A stretch of 64,000 nucleotides of DNA, taken from contig JAJDDJ010000013.1 of assembly GCA_029260395.1 (NCBI GenBank), positions 558,001 through 622,000 of the forward strand, read 5' to 3'. Every line of letters starts with the position of its first letter. Within the stretch, counting starts at the first letter, position 1. Shown here one piece after another: positions 17,967 through 26,683 of the stretch. Source of the stretch: Phycisphaerales bacterium (GTDB lineage: Bacteria > Planctomycetota > Phycisphaerae > Phycisphaerales > UBA1924). A model generated the notes under the pieces. It had not been told where the DNA came from, did not search any database, and was given only the letters and a program-made list of their open reading frames with translations. The position numbers and the translations under genes are program-made.

Positions 17967-18896
17967 ATGACCGACAGCATCCATCGGCTCAGAGAGAACA
18001 TCGCCAGGGTCTACCTAGGCCCGGTCGACGCGATCGATCAGCTCATCTGCTGCCTGCTCGCACGGGGTCACGCCCTAGTCGAAGACGTGCCGGGCGTCGG
18101 CAAGACCGTGCTCGCCTCAGCCCTCGCCAAGAGCGTGGACGCCTCGTTCTCCCGCATCCAGCTCACTCCCGACCTGCTGCCCAGCGACGTTCTCGGCGTC
18201 TCGATCTTCGATCGCCAGACCTCCGACTTCATCTTCAAGCCGGGCCCGATCTTCGCCAACATGGTGCTCGCCGACGAGATCAACCGCACCACGCCCCGCA
18301 CCCAGACCGCGCTGCTCGAAGCGATGAACGAGGGCACTGTTTCGACCGACGGCGTCGTCCGCAAGCTCGATCAGCCGTTCATGCTGCTCGCCACCCAGAA
18401 TCCCTACGACTTCGAAGGCACCTACGCACTGCCCGAGAACCAGCTTGACCGGTTCCTGATTCGGCTCCGCCTGGGGTACCCCTCGGCCGAAGCCGAGCGC
18501 CGGGTGCTCGAGGTTCGCCCCGCAGCCAGCGTCCTCGACACGCTGCCCACGGTCCTCTCCGCGCAGGCCGTCATCGAGCTTCAGCAGGCCACCGACGCGG
18601 TCAAGGCCGACCGCCAACTGCTCGACTACGTCGTCACCCTCGCCACCGCCACACGCGAGCACCCCGAGATCCGTGTCGGCCTCTCGCCCCGGGGCTCGCT
18701 CGCGCTCGTCCAATGCGCCCGGGGCCGAGCGCTCATGGCGGGCCGCGACTATTTGATTCCAGATGACATCTCCCGCTCGGTAGACGCCGTGTGCCTGCAC
18801 CGGCTGGTGCTCCGCGACACACCGCTCACGGGCGACGATGCTCGCGCCAAGAGCGTCTTGGACGATGTGGTGCGGTCGCTGGTCATTCCTCGCTAA
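17967..18896 (+). CDS. MoxR-family AAA+ ATPase
   Basis: 309 residues. Walker A is VPGVGKT (41-47), Walker B is MVLADEINR (99-107), and sensor motifs appear in LLATQNPYDFEGTYALPENQLDRFL. The C-terminal lid contains VGLSPRGSLALVQCARG. MoxR ATPases act as chaperones for maturation of protein complexes and are usually encoded next to a DUF58 and vWA-domain gene. Here no DUF58 gene follows; the only vWA protein in the window is at 10196, on the other strand. No clear ribosome-binding site precedes ATG 17967. Confidence 0.93.
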   Translation: MTDSIHRLRENIARVYLGPVDAIDQLICCLLARGHALVEDVPGVGKTVLASALAKSVDASFSRIQLTPDLLPSDVLGVSIFDRQTSDFIFKPGPIFANMVLADEINRTTPRTQTALLEAMNEGTVSTDGVVRKLDQPFMLLATQNPYDFEGTYALPENQLDRFLIRLRLGYPSAEAERRVLEVRPAASVLDTLPTVLSAQAVIELQQATDAVKADRQLLDYVVTLATATREHPEIRVGLSPRGSLALVQCARGRALMAGRDYLIPDDISRSVDAVCLHRLVLRDTPLTGDDARAKSVLDDVVRSLVIPR

Positions 18897-19020
18897 TTTG
18901 CTCGAACTTGCAAGTCGTAAGTACATGACTTCACTGCAATTGTGAAGTTCGTACAAGAAACCCACGAAAACCGAGGAAACCCCGCCAGCGACTTCCCCAT
19001 TCAACATCTCTGCTAGGTGC

Positions 19021-22000
19021 ATGAACCTCATCCGCCGGAGAGAACCGTTGACCAATCCCGACGCTGCCCTTTCGCCCGTCCGGCCCGCTCGAAGCCCGAA
19101 CCGGATGCGGGGGCGCATCCTCGCCTTGGCGATCGGGATCGCGGTTTGTGCTGTTCCCTCGGCTCACGGCCAGTCCGACAAGGCCACCCGTGCCTACTTC
19201 AGCGCCAACGGCTTTCTGAATCGTGGTCTCTACCAAGAAGCCGCAGCCGAGTACCGCGCCTTCCTCGATGCACAAGACGACGCCCCCGCCGACCAGCTCA
19301 ACACTGCCCGCTACGGCCTGGCCGTCTCGCTCGCGCACACCGGCAGCGCCGACGCCGCTCTCGCCCAGCTGGACCTCATTGGGGGCGATGATTTCGCCTT
19401 CACGTTCGATGCCAAGTTCCTACAGGGCCAGCTCCGCTACGCCAAGGGCGAATTCGACGATGCAGCCCGCGACTTCCGCAGGATTGCCAACGCCGACCAC
19501 GCCCGTGCGCCAGAGGCCGCCAGCTTGTGGGTCGAGTGTCTCTATCGCACCGGCAAGCACGAGTCAGCGGTGCGCGCCTGGCGAGAGTCTCTCGACCACC
19601 ACGACGCTCGCCCAACAGACTTGCCCCGCGCCACGCTCTTTGCTGGCCTCTCGCTCGCTGAAGAGAGCGAACACCGCGAGGCAGCCTCAGCCCTGGCCGC
19701 GCTTGCAGATCGCAAAGACGACATCGGCAAGCAAGCCGCTATGGCCTGCGCAGGTTCCATGCTCGCCCTCGAACGAAACGACGACGCTGCCCGCCTCTAC
19801 GCGTCGCTTGCCACGCTCGATGAACCGCAGTGGGCGCTGCCCTCGACGCTCGGACTCGCCCGTCTGATGCGTGCAGCAGGTGAGCCGGGCCAAGCCGTGC
19901 GCGCCATCCGCCACCTGCAAGCTCGGCTACCAGAAGCACGAAATGACCTTCAGCTGGCCCTCGAACTCGGCATAGCGCTGATCGATTCAGGCGAGCACGA
20001 ACCCGGTAGAACCGTGCTCGCCTCAATGAACGCGGGCGGCACCGACCTTGCTGCGACCATCGAGTACTGGACCGCCAAGTCCTACCTCCGCAGCGGCGAC
20101 TCCAAACGGGCCATCACCCTGCTCGCTTCCGCAACCGACGCGCACAAAGGCTCGCCGTTGCACGCCGAGATGCTCTACGACCTGGGCGTCGCGCTCTACG
20201 AACAGGGCGAGAGCGAGCGTGCGCTCGAGCGGTTCGACCGTGTCATCCTCGAACACCCGGACTCCGTCATCGCCGACCATGCCCAGCTTGCCTCGGCCAA
20301 AACACTCGTGACTCTCGAACGCTACAACGATGCTGCCATCCGCGTAGGGCTTGTCCAGCGCAGCGATTTGCAAGCAGACGCCCAGCTCATCGTCGCGCAG
20401 ACAGCGGGCCTCAGCGACAACCCACGCCGGGGCGTGCAAGCCCTCAAGCGGTGGCTCCACAGCAACCCCGACCATCCGTCGAGCGATCAGGCCCGCTACC
20501 AGCTCGGTCTCGCCCAAGCCCAGAGCGGCGATCTCGACGACGCGGCTCAAACGCTCGATCCGCTGTTTGAAGATGGCGTGCCAGACTTCGCGCTACCCGG
20601 GCTGCTCGTGCTGGGCGATGCCGCTGCTGAGACCGGGCAATGGGACGCCGCCGAGCGTTGGTACCACATGGCGATCGATCGCGGAGCGCCGCAGGCGGAC
20701 CTTGCGGCCCTCAAGCTCGGGCTCGCGCTCTCCCGTCAAGGCCGCGCAACCGACGCCTTGCCACTGTTCGAGCAGGCATCGCGCTCGGCCGACCAACAAG
20801 TCGCTCAGCACGGGCTATTCGAGCTTGGGCAGACGCGGTTGCTCAGCGACCAACCCCGCGAAGCCCGTGCGACACTCGAACAACTGTTAGACGCTGCGCC
20901 CGGATGCGAGTTCGCTGGCTACGCGATGCTGCACTTGGGCGACATGGCCGAGCGCGAGGGGGACGCCACGCTCGCTGCATCTTGGTACAACCGGGCCGCG
21001 GATGCGGCCGATGACCCTGAGACACGGGCCGCAGCGCTGCGAAGCAGAACGCGCGTGCAGCTCGGGGCGGGCGATCTTGAATCCGTCGCCGAGGCCTCGC
21101 GTTCAGCCGATCCCGACGTGCGCGCCTACGCGGCGATCGCGAATGCGCGCATGGGCGAGTGCGATGAGGCTGCCACGGACCTGGAACGCCTGATCCGTTC
21201 GGACGATCTTTCGTTCGAGGCCGAGCGAGCAGCCCGTTACGAACTCCTCTGGTGCGCGCGCCAAGCCGGGCAACTCGATGCAGCGCTCGAGCTGGTATCG
21301 GGCCTCACCCGCGAGCCCGCTGACCGTTTCAGCCTGTTCGCAGCACTTGAGGGCGCAGCGATCGAGCTTCAGCGCGACAACCTCGCCGAGAGCGAGGACT
21401 GGCTGAACCAAGCACAGGCGATGATCGATGCCGACGGCTCGCTCGCTGATGCAGGCATCCGCGCGACGCTGGTCTACCGCCTCGCGCGCCTCGCATCGGC
21501 TCGCAGCGAGCATGAACTGGTTGTCGACCTGCTCGACGGCTTTGCACATGCACACGCGGACCACGACCTCAGAACGACGGCCGACGTCCTGCTGGGCGAC
21601 TCCCTGCTCGCTCTGGGCCGGGCGCGAGACGCCGCCGCCGCCTATGAACGTGCCCTGCCCGAGATAAGCGAGGACCTGCTCGGACCGCTCCTGCTCAGGC
21701 TCGGCGATGCGCACGCCACAAACCAGGCGTGGGACAAGAGTCGTCAAGCGTATGAACGCTACCTGCGTGAGAGCGCAGAAGCATCTGACGCCGATGTGTT
21801 CGAGTACGAAGCCCGCTTCGGCCTCGGCTGGGCGCTCGAGAACCTTGGCCATCTCGACGACGCCAAAGAGCAGTACGTCCGAGTCGTCAGTGGCCACGAT
21901 GGCCCCACCGCGGCGCGTGCGCAGTTCCAGATCGGCGAGTGCCTTTTCGCACAGGAGCACTTTGACGACGCGGTCCGCGAACTCCTTCGTGTGGACATCC

Positions 22001-22170
22001 TCTACGACTACCCGCAGTGGAACGCGGCGGCTCTCTACGAAGCAGGCCGGGCGTTCGAACAGCTCCGCAAGATCGGTGAGGCCCGCGCCCAGTACCGCGA
22101 CGTCATCGAACGCTTTGAAGATACCGAGTGGGCGCCGCTCGCCCGCGAACGCCTCGACCGTCTCAACTAA
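19021..22170 (+). CDS. giant TPR protein heading the second ExbB/ExbD locus
   Basis: 1049 residues. An N-terminal cytoplasmic stretch and a hydrophobic signal (LALAIGIAVCAVPSAHG, about 34-50) are followed by about 20 or more TPR/Sel1-like units, for example QEAAAEYRAFLDAQ, ALERFDRVILEHPDS and AKEQYVRVVSGHDG. The last repeats (PQWNAAALYEAGRAFEQL) resemble the CpoB/YbgF C-terminus that accompanies Tol-Pal. It is followed at 48 nt by exbB, so it is probably in the same operon. I infer a periplasmic adaptor or peptidoglycan-synthesis link. The exact start is uncertain because the first 30 residues are not conserved-looking. Confidence 0.85.
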   Translation: MNLIRRREPLTNPDAALSPVRPARSPNRMRGRILALAIGIAVCAVPSAHGQSDKATRAYFSANGFLNRGLYQEAAAEYRAFLDAQDDAPADQLNTARYGLAVSLAHTGSADAALAQLDLIGGDDFAFTFDAKFLQGQLRYAKGEFDDAARDFRRIANADHARAPEAASLWVECLYRTGKHESAVRAWRESLDHHDARPTDLPRATLFAGLSLAEESEHREAASALAALADRKDDIGKQAAMACAGSMLALERNDDAARLYASLATLDEPQWALPSTLGLARLMRAAGEPGQAVRAIRHLQARLPEARNDLQLALELGIALIDSGEHEPGRTVLASMNAGGTDLAATIEYWTAKSYLRSGDSKRAITLLASATDAHKGSPLHAEMLYDLGVALYEQGESERALERFDRVILEHPDSVIADHAQLASAKTLVTLERYNDAAIRVGLVQRSDLQADAQLIVAQTAGLSDNPRRGVQALKRWLHSNPDHPSSDQARYQLGLAQAQSGDLDDAAQTLDPLFEDGVPDFALPGLLVLGDAAAETGQWDAAERWYHMAIDRGAPQADLAALKLGLALSRQGRATDALPLFEQASRSADQQVAQHGLFELGQTRLLSDQPREARATLEQLLDAAPGCEFAGYAMLHLGDMAEREGDATLAASWYNRAADAADDPETRAAALRSRTRVQLGAGDLESVAEASRSADPDVRAYAAIANARMGECDEAATDLERLIRSDDLSFEAERAARYELLWCARQAGQLDAALELVSGLTREPADRFSLFAALEGAAIELQRDNLAESEDWLNQAQAMIDADGSLADAGIRATLVYRLARLASARSEHELVVDLLDGFAHAHADHDLRTTADVLLGDSLLALGRARDAAAAYERALPEISEDLLGPLLLRLGDAHATNQAWDKSRQAYERYLRESAEASDADVFEYEARFGLGWALENLGHLDDAKEQYVRVVSGHDGPTAARAQFQIGECLFAQEHFDDAVRELLRVDILYDYPQWNAAALYEAGRAFEQLRKIGEARAQYRDVIERFEDTEWAPLARERLDRLN

Positions 22171-22218
22171 TTGCCCTGACTGACAGCGCAACGCGCGACG
22201 CTCAAAGGACCGCTGCTT

Positions 22219-22992
22219 ATGTTCACCATCCCGATCACGACGATTGCGCAGGCCACGCCCGTAAACGATGTTGCGGTGCAATCCGCCTGGGACTTCGTCG
22301 AGAAGGGTGGGATCATGATGGTCCCGCTGGCGCTGTGCTCGCTGGCCGCCATCGCGGTGGTCGCCGAGCGACTTACGGTGCTGCGCCGGCACAAGGTCAT
22401 CCCCCCGAAGATCGCGCAAAGATCCGAGGACGCGATCGAAGCCGGCACCGATGCCGCGGCGTTTGCCAAGCAGGAGCCCAGCCCCGCCGGGCAGATGCTC
22501 GCCGCGGGCATCGAGCGCGTGGGCCAGAGCACCGCCACGCTCGAACGCCACCTGACCGCCGAGGGCGAGCACCAGGTGTTCGCGATGCGCCGCAGGCTCC
22601 GCGTGCTCGTGGTTATCACCGCGGTCGCCCCGCTGATCGGCCTGACGGGCACCATCTTCGGCATGATCCGTGCGTTCCAGACCGTCGCGCTCTCGAGCGA
22701 AGCCCTCGGCAAGGCCGAACTGCTCGCGACTGGCATCTACGAAGCCATGATCACGACCGCAGCGGGCATGCTCGTAGCCATGCCCACGCTCGTGCTGTAC
22801 CACTTGCTTGCGGGCCGGGTCGAGCACCTGACCCATGAGCTCGACCGCATGGCCATTGAGTTTGTCAACAACCATGCGCGCGATGCCCTGCCCGCGCGCA
22901 CCGCCGAAGCCAAGCCCGATACCATTTCCAACGCCATCAACAACGGCGACGGCTCGCCCACGTCCGCTGCCAGCGAGGGCGCACGATGCTGA
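22219..22992 (+). CDS. ExbB/TolQ-family proton channel, second locus
   Basis: 257 residues. Helix 1 (MMVPLALCSLAAIAVVAERL) lies near 33-53. The cytoplasmic domain is followed by helix 2 (VLVVITAVAPLIGLTGTIFG) and helix 3 (AMITTAAGMLVAMPTLVLYH). APLIGLTGTIFGMIRAF is the family signature. The C-terminal tail of 35 residues is polar. Its stop overlaps the start of the following exbD by 7 nt. It differs from the first-locus ExbB across most of its length, so the two loci are not a recent duplication. Confidence 0.94.
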   Translation: MFTIPITTIAQATPVNDVAVQSAWDFVEKGGIMMVPLALCSLAAIAVVAERLTVLRRHKVIPPKIAQRSEDAIEAGTDAAAFAKQEPSPAGQMLAAGIERVGQSTATLERHLTAEGEHQVFAMRRRLRVLVVITAVAPLIGLTGTIFGMIRAFQTVALSSEALGKAELLATGIYEAMITTAAGMLVAMPTLVLYHLLAGRVEHLTHELDRMAIEFVNNHARDALPARTAEAKPDTISNAINNGDGSPTSAASEGARC

Positions 22993-23399
22993 TTGGTTCC
23001 AAGGCTGCATCCTCCGGCCCCACCATCGAGATGACCCCCATCATCGACATGGTCTTCCTGCTGCTCATCTTCTTTCTCGTCACCACGACCTACCACCAGA
23101 TCGAGCGCGAGATCAAGATCGGCCTGCCCGAGGCCGAGAGCGGCTCGCCCATCTCGGTGGCGCTCCGCGAGCTGATCGTCAACGTTACCAGCGCCGGCAC
23201 GGTCTTCGTCAGCGGCCAGGAGATCACCGTCGACCAGCTCAGGACCATCATCGTGGATGCCCTCGAACAGAACCCCAAGCAGAAGGTCACGATTCGAGGC
23301 GACAAAGATGCTTCTTACGGCCAGGTTGCAACCGTCCTCGATGCCTGCAAGGGCGCGGGCGTCGATGAGCCGTTCCTCGATACCGTACCCGCCAACTAA
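22986..23399 (+). CDS. ExbD/TolR-family motor subunit, second locus
   Basis: 137 residues. The helix IEMTPIIDMVFLLLIFFLVT carries the conserved aspartate D21. The periplasmic domain includes LIVNVTSAGTVFVSGQEITV and KVTIRGDKDASYGQVATVLD, typical of ExbD. The start lies inside the end of exbB (7-nt overlap). Only one ExbD is present in this locus, against two in the first. The partner is probably the 996-aa protein that begins 26 nt downstream. Confidence 0.95.
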   Translation: MLIGSKAASSGPTIEMTPIIDMVFLLLIFFLVTTTYHQIEREIKIGLPEAESGSPISVALRELIVNVTSAGTVFVSGQEITVDQLRTIIVDALEQNPKQKVTIRGDKDASYGQVATVLDACKGAGVDEPFLDTVPAN

Positions 23400-23425
23400 C
23401 GCGCCCTTCGCAGAGAGCCCCTCCC

Positions 23426-26416
23426 GTGCGACCATCTCTTGGCTCCATTCTGATCGGCGCAGCCGTGCTCCTCGGCGGGCTCGGTGCGTTCGCGTGGTAC
23501 GCGGGCAGCACCACCGTCGAGGTCCTCACCGACGACGCGACCATCGACCTCGCCACCGACGATGCCAAGCCCCGTGACATCCTCTGGCAGCCGCCCGAGC
23601 AGCTCGAGCCGGAATCGCTGCCGCAAGGCGCTCAAGGCGGCAGCTTTAGCGCCGACGGCTCACGCTTCGCCTTTGCAGCACCCGGGCCCGATGGAGACCT
23701 CGATCTCTACGAATCCCTTGTCGCCGGCGGCCAGTGGTCAGCGCCGCGCCGACTGCTCATCGCATCGAGCCAAGACCACGACATATCTCCCGCGTACGCG
23801 CCCACCGGCGAACTCTGGTTCGCCAGCGACCGTGCAGGGGGCCAAGGCGGCTACGACCTCTGGATCGCGCCGAGCACCGACGCAGGCTGGTCGCCCGCCA
23901 AGCCCGCAGCAAGCGTCTATCCGCAGCTAGGCGCTTCCGCCATCGACGAACGCTCGCCCGCCATTTCGCCGGACGGCTCGCTTCTCTGCTTCGTCGAACA
24001 ATCTGATAGCAACAGCCCGAGCAGCCTCGCGCTGTTCGACTTGCGAGCAGGCAAACGAACGATCGCCATCGAGGCACCGGCTGAAGCTGACGCCCCGCCC
24101 GTCAGCAACTGCTCGCCCGCGTTCAGCCCTTCGGGCGATTTTCTCTACTTCGCCTCTGACCGCCCGGGCGGCGAAGGCGGGTTCGATCTCTACCGCGCAC
24201 GCATGACCGTTGGCTCGCCCGGCCCCGCGTGGTGGCTCGGCAAAGAGGTCAACACCGCAAGCGACGAACTCGACCCTGCCCTTGACCTGGCGGGCTTCAG
24301 GCTCCGCTTCCGCCGGAGCGACTACGAGGGCGCGCCATCCACCGCCACCTACCAGCAGACCACCGCACGCGAGGTCTACAAGACCGTTCGCACGCGCTGG
24401 GCTTCGCTCGCTGTGCTCGCGGACTTGCTCCGCATCCTGCCCTGGCTGCTGCTCGCGCTGGCGCTCGTGCTGCTGTTCGCGGGCCTTCAGCGAAGCGTGC
24501 GCTCTGGCGACTGGCAGCAGCGGTTCAGCACGCTCGGCCTCATGGCCCGATGCGTTCTCGCGTCCATCGCTATTCACGCCCTACTCGCTGTGCTGCTTGG
24601 GCTTTGGGACATTCACGCGGGCGTGCCCGGCGAAACCGGCACCGAGCAGACCCGCGTCGCGCTCACCACCAATCGATCGGCCGCCGCCGCGGCCAACCAG
24701 TTGCAAGCCTCCGCAGCCAGCGCGAAGCAGCCCGTTGCCGAGGCTGCACGCCAGCTGCCCGCGCCCACCGCTCAACCCACGGTCGAGCATCGCACGCAGG
24801 CACCCGCTGCGCGCGCTGCCCCGGCGCCCTCTCGCATGACCGCTGCCACGCCCAGCGCGATCATGAACGCAGTGCCAGCGCCCGCTGCCAGCTCAGCAGA
24901 GGTCGCCATCGAACCATCCTCGATGCCCACACATGCGCGGTCTGCGACGAGTGAGCAGCGTTCGACCGACGCACTCCTGACCGACACCGCTCGGCCCACC
25001 GCTGCCCCGAGCCCGACCGGGGCGACCGCTTCCACCATCGAGACCAATGCTCCCTCAGCTACAGCGCCCGCAGCCCGGCAGGCTGTCGCGGACGCGCCCT
25101 CGCCATCATCCGCCCAGCCCGTTGCCGCTGCCTCCGCCCCTGCACGGACAGCGATCGAACTCCCGCAGAGCGTGCCGGGTGCACTGCCCACCGTGGAGCG
25201 CTCAGCGAGCGCTGAGTCCAGCTCACGCGACGCGCAGGCCCCCACGGATGCCCCGCTCATGGATCGGCCCGATGCGCCAGCGCCAGCGACGAGCCGGGCG
25301 TTCGCGACCCAAGCCCCCGACGCGCCAGCTGCGCGAACGGCTCAGGCACCCTCCATCGAGCCATCGCTCTCGCCATCAGCCGCGCCCGCTCAGCCGGTCG
25401 CCGCCGCCGTGCCGCTGCCGACGCTCGATCTTGGCGAACTGGCCGCTCCCGCTATGCCCACCGGCGAGCGTTTGTCCGAACGTGAACGAGACAACGCCGC
25501 CAGCTCGCAAGCAACTATCGCTGAGCCCGCGTCGCGGGCTGCAGTCTCCGTCCAGCCCGGCGAGAGCCACCTTATCGAGACAGTGAGCCAAGCTGTCGCC
25601 CCCCAGCAAACCCCCGCGCCGACGATGACCGATGCCCCCGCAGCGCCCAGCATCGAAGCGCCTCAGCCGCTCGCGGCGCTGGCCGTGCCCACCTTTGCGA
25701 CGCCGGTCATGCCCGTCGCCCGCGTGATCTCGGGCTTGGTGCTCGATGCTCGCACCGATGAGCCCATCACCGAGGCCACCGTGCTGCTCGACGGCCACGA
25801 CCGCCAGATCCGCGAGACCACAACCAGCGAGGACGGACGGTTCGCCATCACGCCCGATCGGCTTCCCGAGTTCGCAGCCCTCACCGCGTCCGCCGATGGC
25901 TACCTGTCCGAGTCGGTCAACATCGCCGAAGCTGACGTAGGTGATGACGGCGCGTCGGTCACGTTCCGACTCAACCCTCGCAGCCGATCGATCATCGCGC
26001 TCGAAAACGACCCGCAAGTCCGTCACCTCGGCAACGACGAATTCAGCGGCCGGATCAACAGCCAGTTCCAGGTCGACAGCGAGGGCCTGACCTACGAGCG
26101 CACGTTCGTGCTCGCGCCGGATCAGCTCCCGCCGGTGATCGATATGGCAGCCATCCGCATGATGGCACGCGGCGTGCAGAACCCCAACCTCATCTTTATC
26201 AACGGACGGGAGCTGCCCACCCGGCTCGATGAATCACCGGGTGACGGCAGCTTCGGCGAGTTCGTCGCCCGCGTGCCCGCCGACTGGCTGCGAGAGGGCG
26301 AGAACACGATTCTCATTCGGGCGGTCAAACGCGCCAACACGGACATCGACGACTTCGAATTCGTCAACCCCCAGCTGTACCTCCGCAGAACCCAACGGTC
26401 AGAACGCGCGCAATAG
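23426..26416 (+). CDS. beta-propeller / TonB-like / carboxypeptidase-regulatory fusion protein
   Basis: 996 residues from GTG 23426. Domain order: membrane helix 1 (7-27); PD40/WD40-type propeller repeats (about 68-260; GGSFSADGSRFAFAA, ERSPAISPDGSLLCFVE, FSPSGDFLYFASDRPGG) as in TolB; helix 2 (about 332-353); a basic cytoplasmic loop; helix 3 (about 373-393) with S380-I-A-I-H384, the Ser-x3-His of TonB/TolA; a disordered Ala/Pro/Ser/Thr linker of about 350 residues; a carboxypeptidase-D-regulatory-like beta sandwich (about 765-835; VISGLVLDARTDEPI); and a C-terminal domain (about 850-990) of unknown type. The topology fits an energised envelope-spanning protein that combines TolA-like and TolB-like parts. 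Confidence 0.85.
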   Translation: MRPSLGSILIGAAVLLGGLGAFAWYAGSTTVEVLTDDATIDLATDDAKPRDILWQPPEQLEPESLPQGAQGGSFSADGSRFAFAAPGPDGDLDLYESLVAGGQWSAPRRLLIASSQDHDISPAYAPTGELWFASDRAGGQGGYDLWIAPSTDAGWSPAKPAASVYPQLGASAIDERSPAISPDGSLLCFVEQSDSNSPSSLALFDLRAGKRTIAIEAPAEADAPPVSNCSPAFSPSGDFLYFASDRPGGEGGFDLYRARMTVGSPGPAWWLGKEVNTASDELDPALDLAGFRLRFRRSDYEGAPSTATYQQTTAREVYKTVRTRWASLAVLADLLRILPWLLLALALVLLFAGLQRSVRSGDWQQRFSTLGLMARCVLASIAIHALLAVLLGLWDIHAGVPGETGTEQTRVALTTNRSAAAAANQLQASAASAKQPVAEAARQLPAPTAQPTVEHRTQAPAARAAPAPSRMTAATPSAIMNAVPAPAASSAEVAIEPSSMPTHARSATSEQRSTDALLTDTARPTAAPSPTGATASTIETNAPSATAPAARQAVADAPSPSSAQPVAAASAPARTAIELPQSVPGALPTVERSASAESSSRDAQAPTDAPLMDRPDAPAPATSRAFATQAPDAPAARTAQAPSIEPSLSPSAAPAQPVAAAVPLPTLDLGELAAPAMPTGERLSERERDNAASSQATIAEPASRAAVSVQPGESHLIETVSQAVAPQQTPAPTMTDAPAAPSIEAPQPLAALAVPTFATPVMPVARVISGLVLDARTDEPITEATVLLDGHDRQIRETTTSEDGRFAITPDRLPEFAALTASADGYLSESVNIAEADVGDDGASVTFRLNPRSRSIIALENDPQVRHLGNDEFSGRINSQFQVDSEGLTYERTFVLAPDQLPPVIDMAAIRMMARGVQNPNLIFINGRELPTRLDESPGDGSFGEFVARVPADWLREGENTILIRAVKRANTDIDDFEFVNPQLYLRRTQRSERAQ

Positions 26417-26501
26417 CGGGGCTCACCCCAAGCTCGGCGCACAAAGAAGGCCACCCCGCCAAGCGTGATGGCCCGTCCCTGTCATGGGGATTGCCCCCAA
26501 A

Positions 26502-26586
26502 AGGCCGCGGTGGGATTCGAACCCACGATTGGCTTTCGCACAACGGATTTGCAATCCGTCCCCTTAGTCCACTCGGGCACACGGCC
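26502..26586 (-). tRNA. tRNA with Cys anticodon (GCA) and long variable arm
   Basis: 85 nt without encoded CCA. Acceptor GGCCGTG pairs with CGCGGCC. D-arm CCC/GGG. Anticodon arm ACGGA-TTGCAAA-TCCGT gives anticodon GCA. The T-arm is GTGGG-TTCGAAT-CCCAC. The discriminator is U73, the universal Cys identity base. The variable region has 16 nt (TGTGCGAAAGCCAATC) and can form a small hairpin with a GAAA loop, as in class II tRNAs (Ser, Leu, Tyr). Ordinary tRNA-Cys has 4-5 nt there. U73 plus GCA argues for Cys, while the body is Ser-like. It lies in the 267-nt gap between the propeller gene and the gene at 26684. Confidence 0.88.
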
Positions 26587-26683
26587 GGCCAAAGGACGGG
26601 CATCGGTGCCCCGGCCTTTAGCCAGACCGTATCGGTGGCCGATGGCGTGGTCAATGCGCCCGCGAACTCTCCGAGGTACCCTG

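Noticed and set aside
21103-23010. 635-codon minus-strand frame over the TPR and exbB genes
   Set aside because: Antisense shadow; the plus-strand frames have recognised domains and proper junctions.
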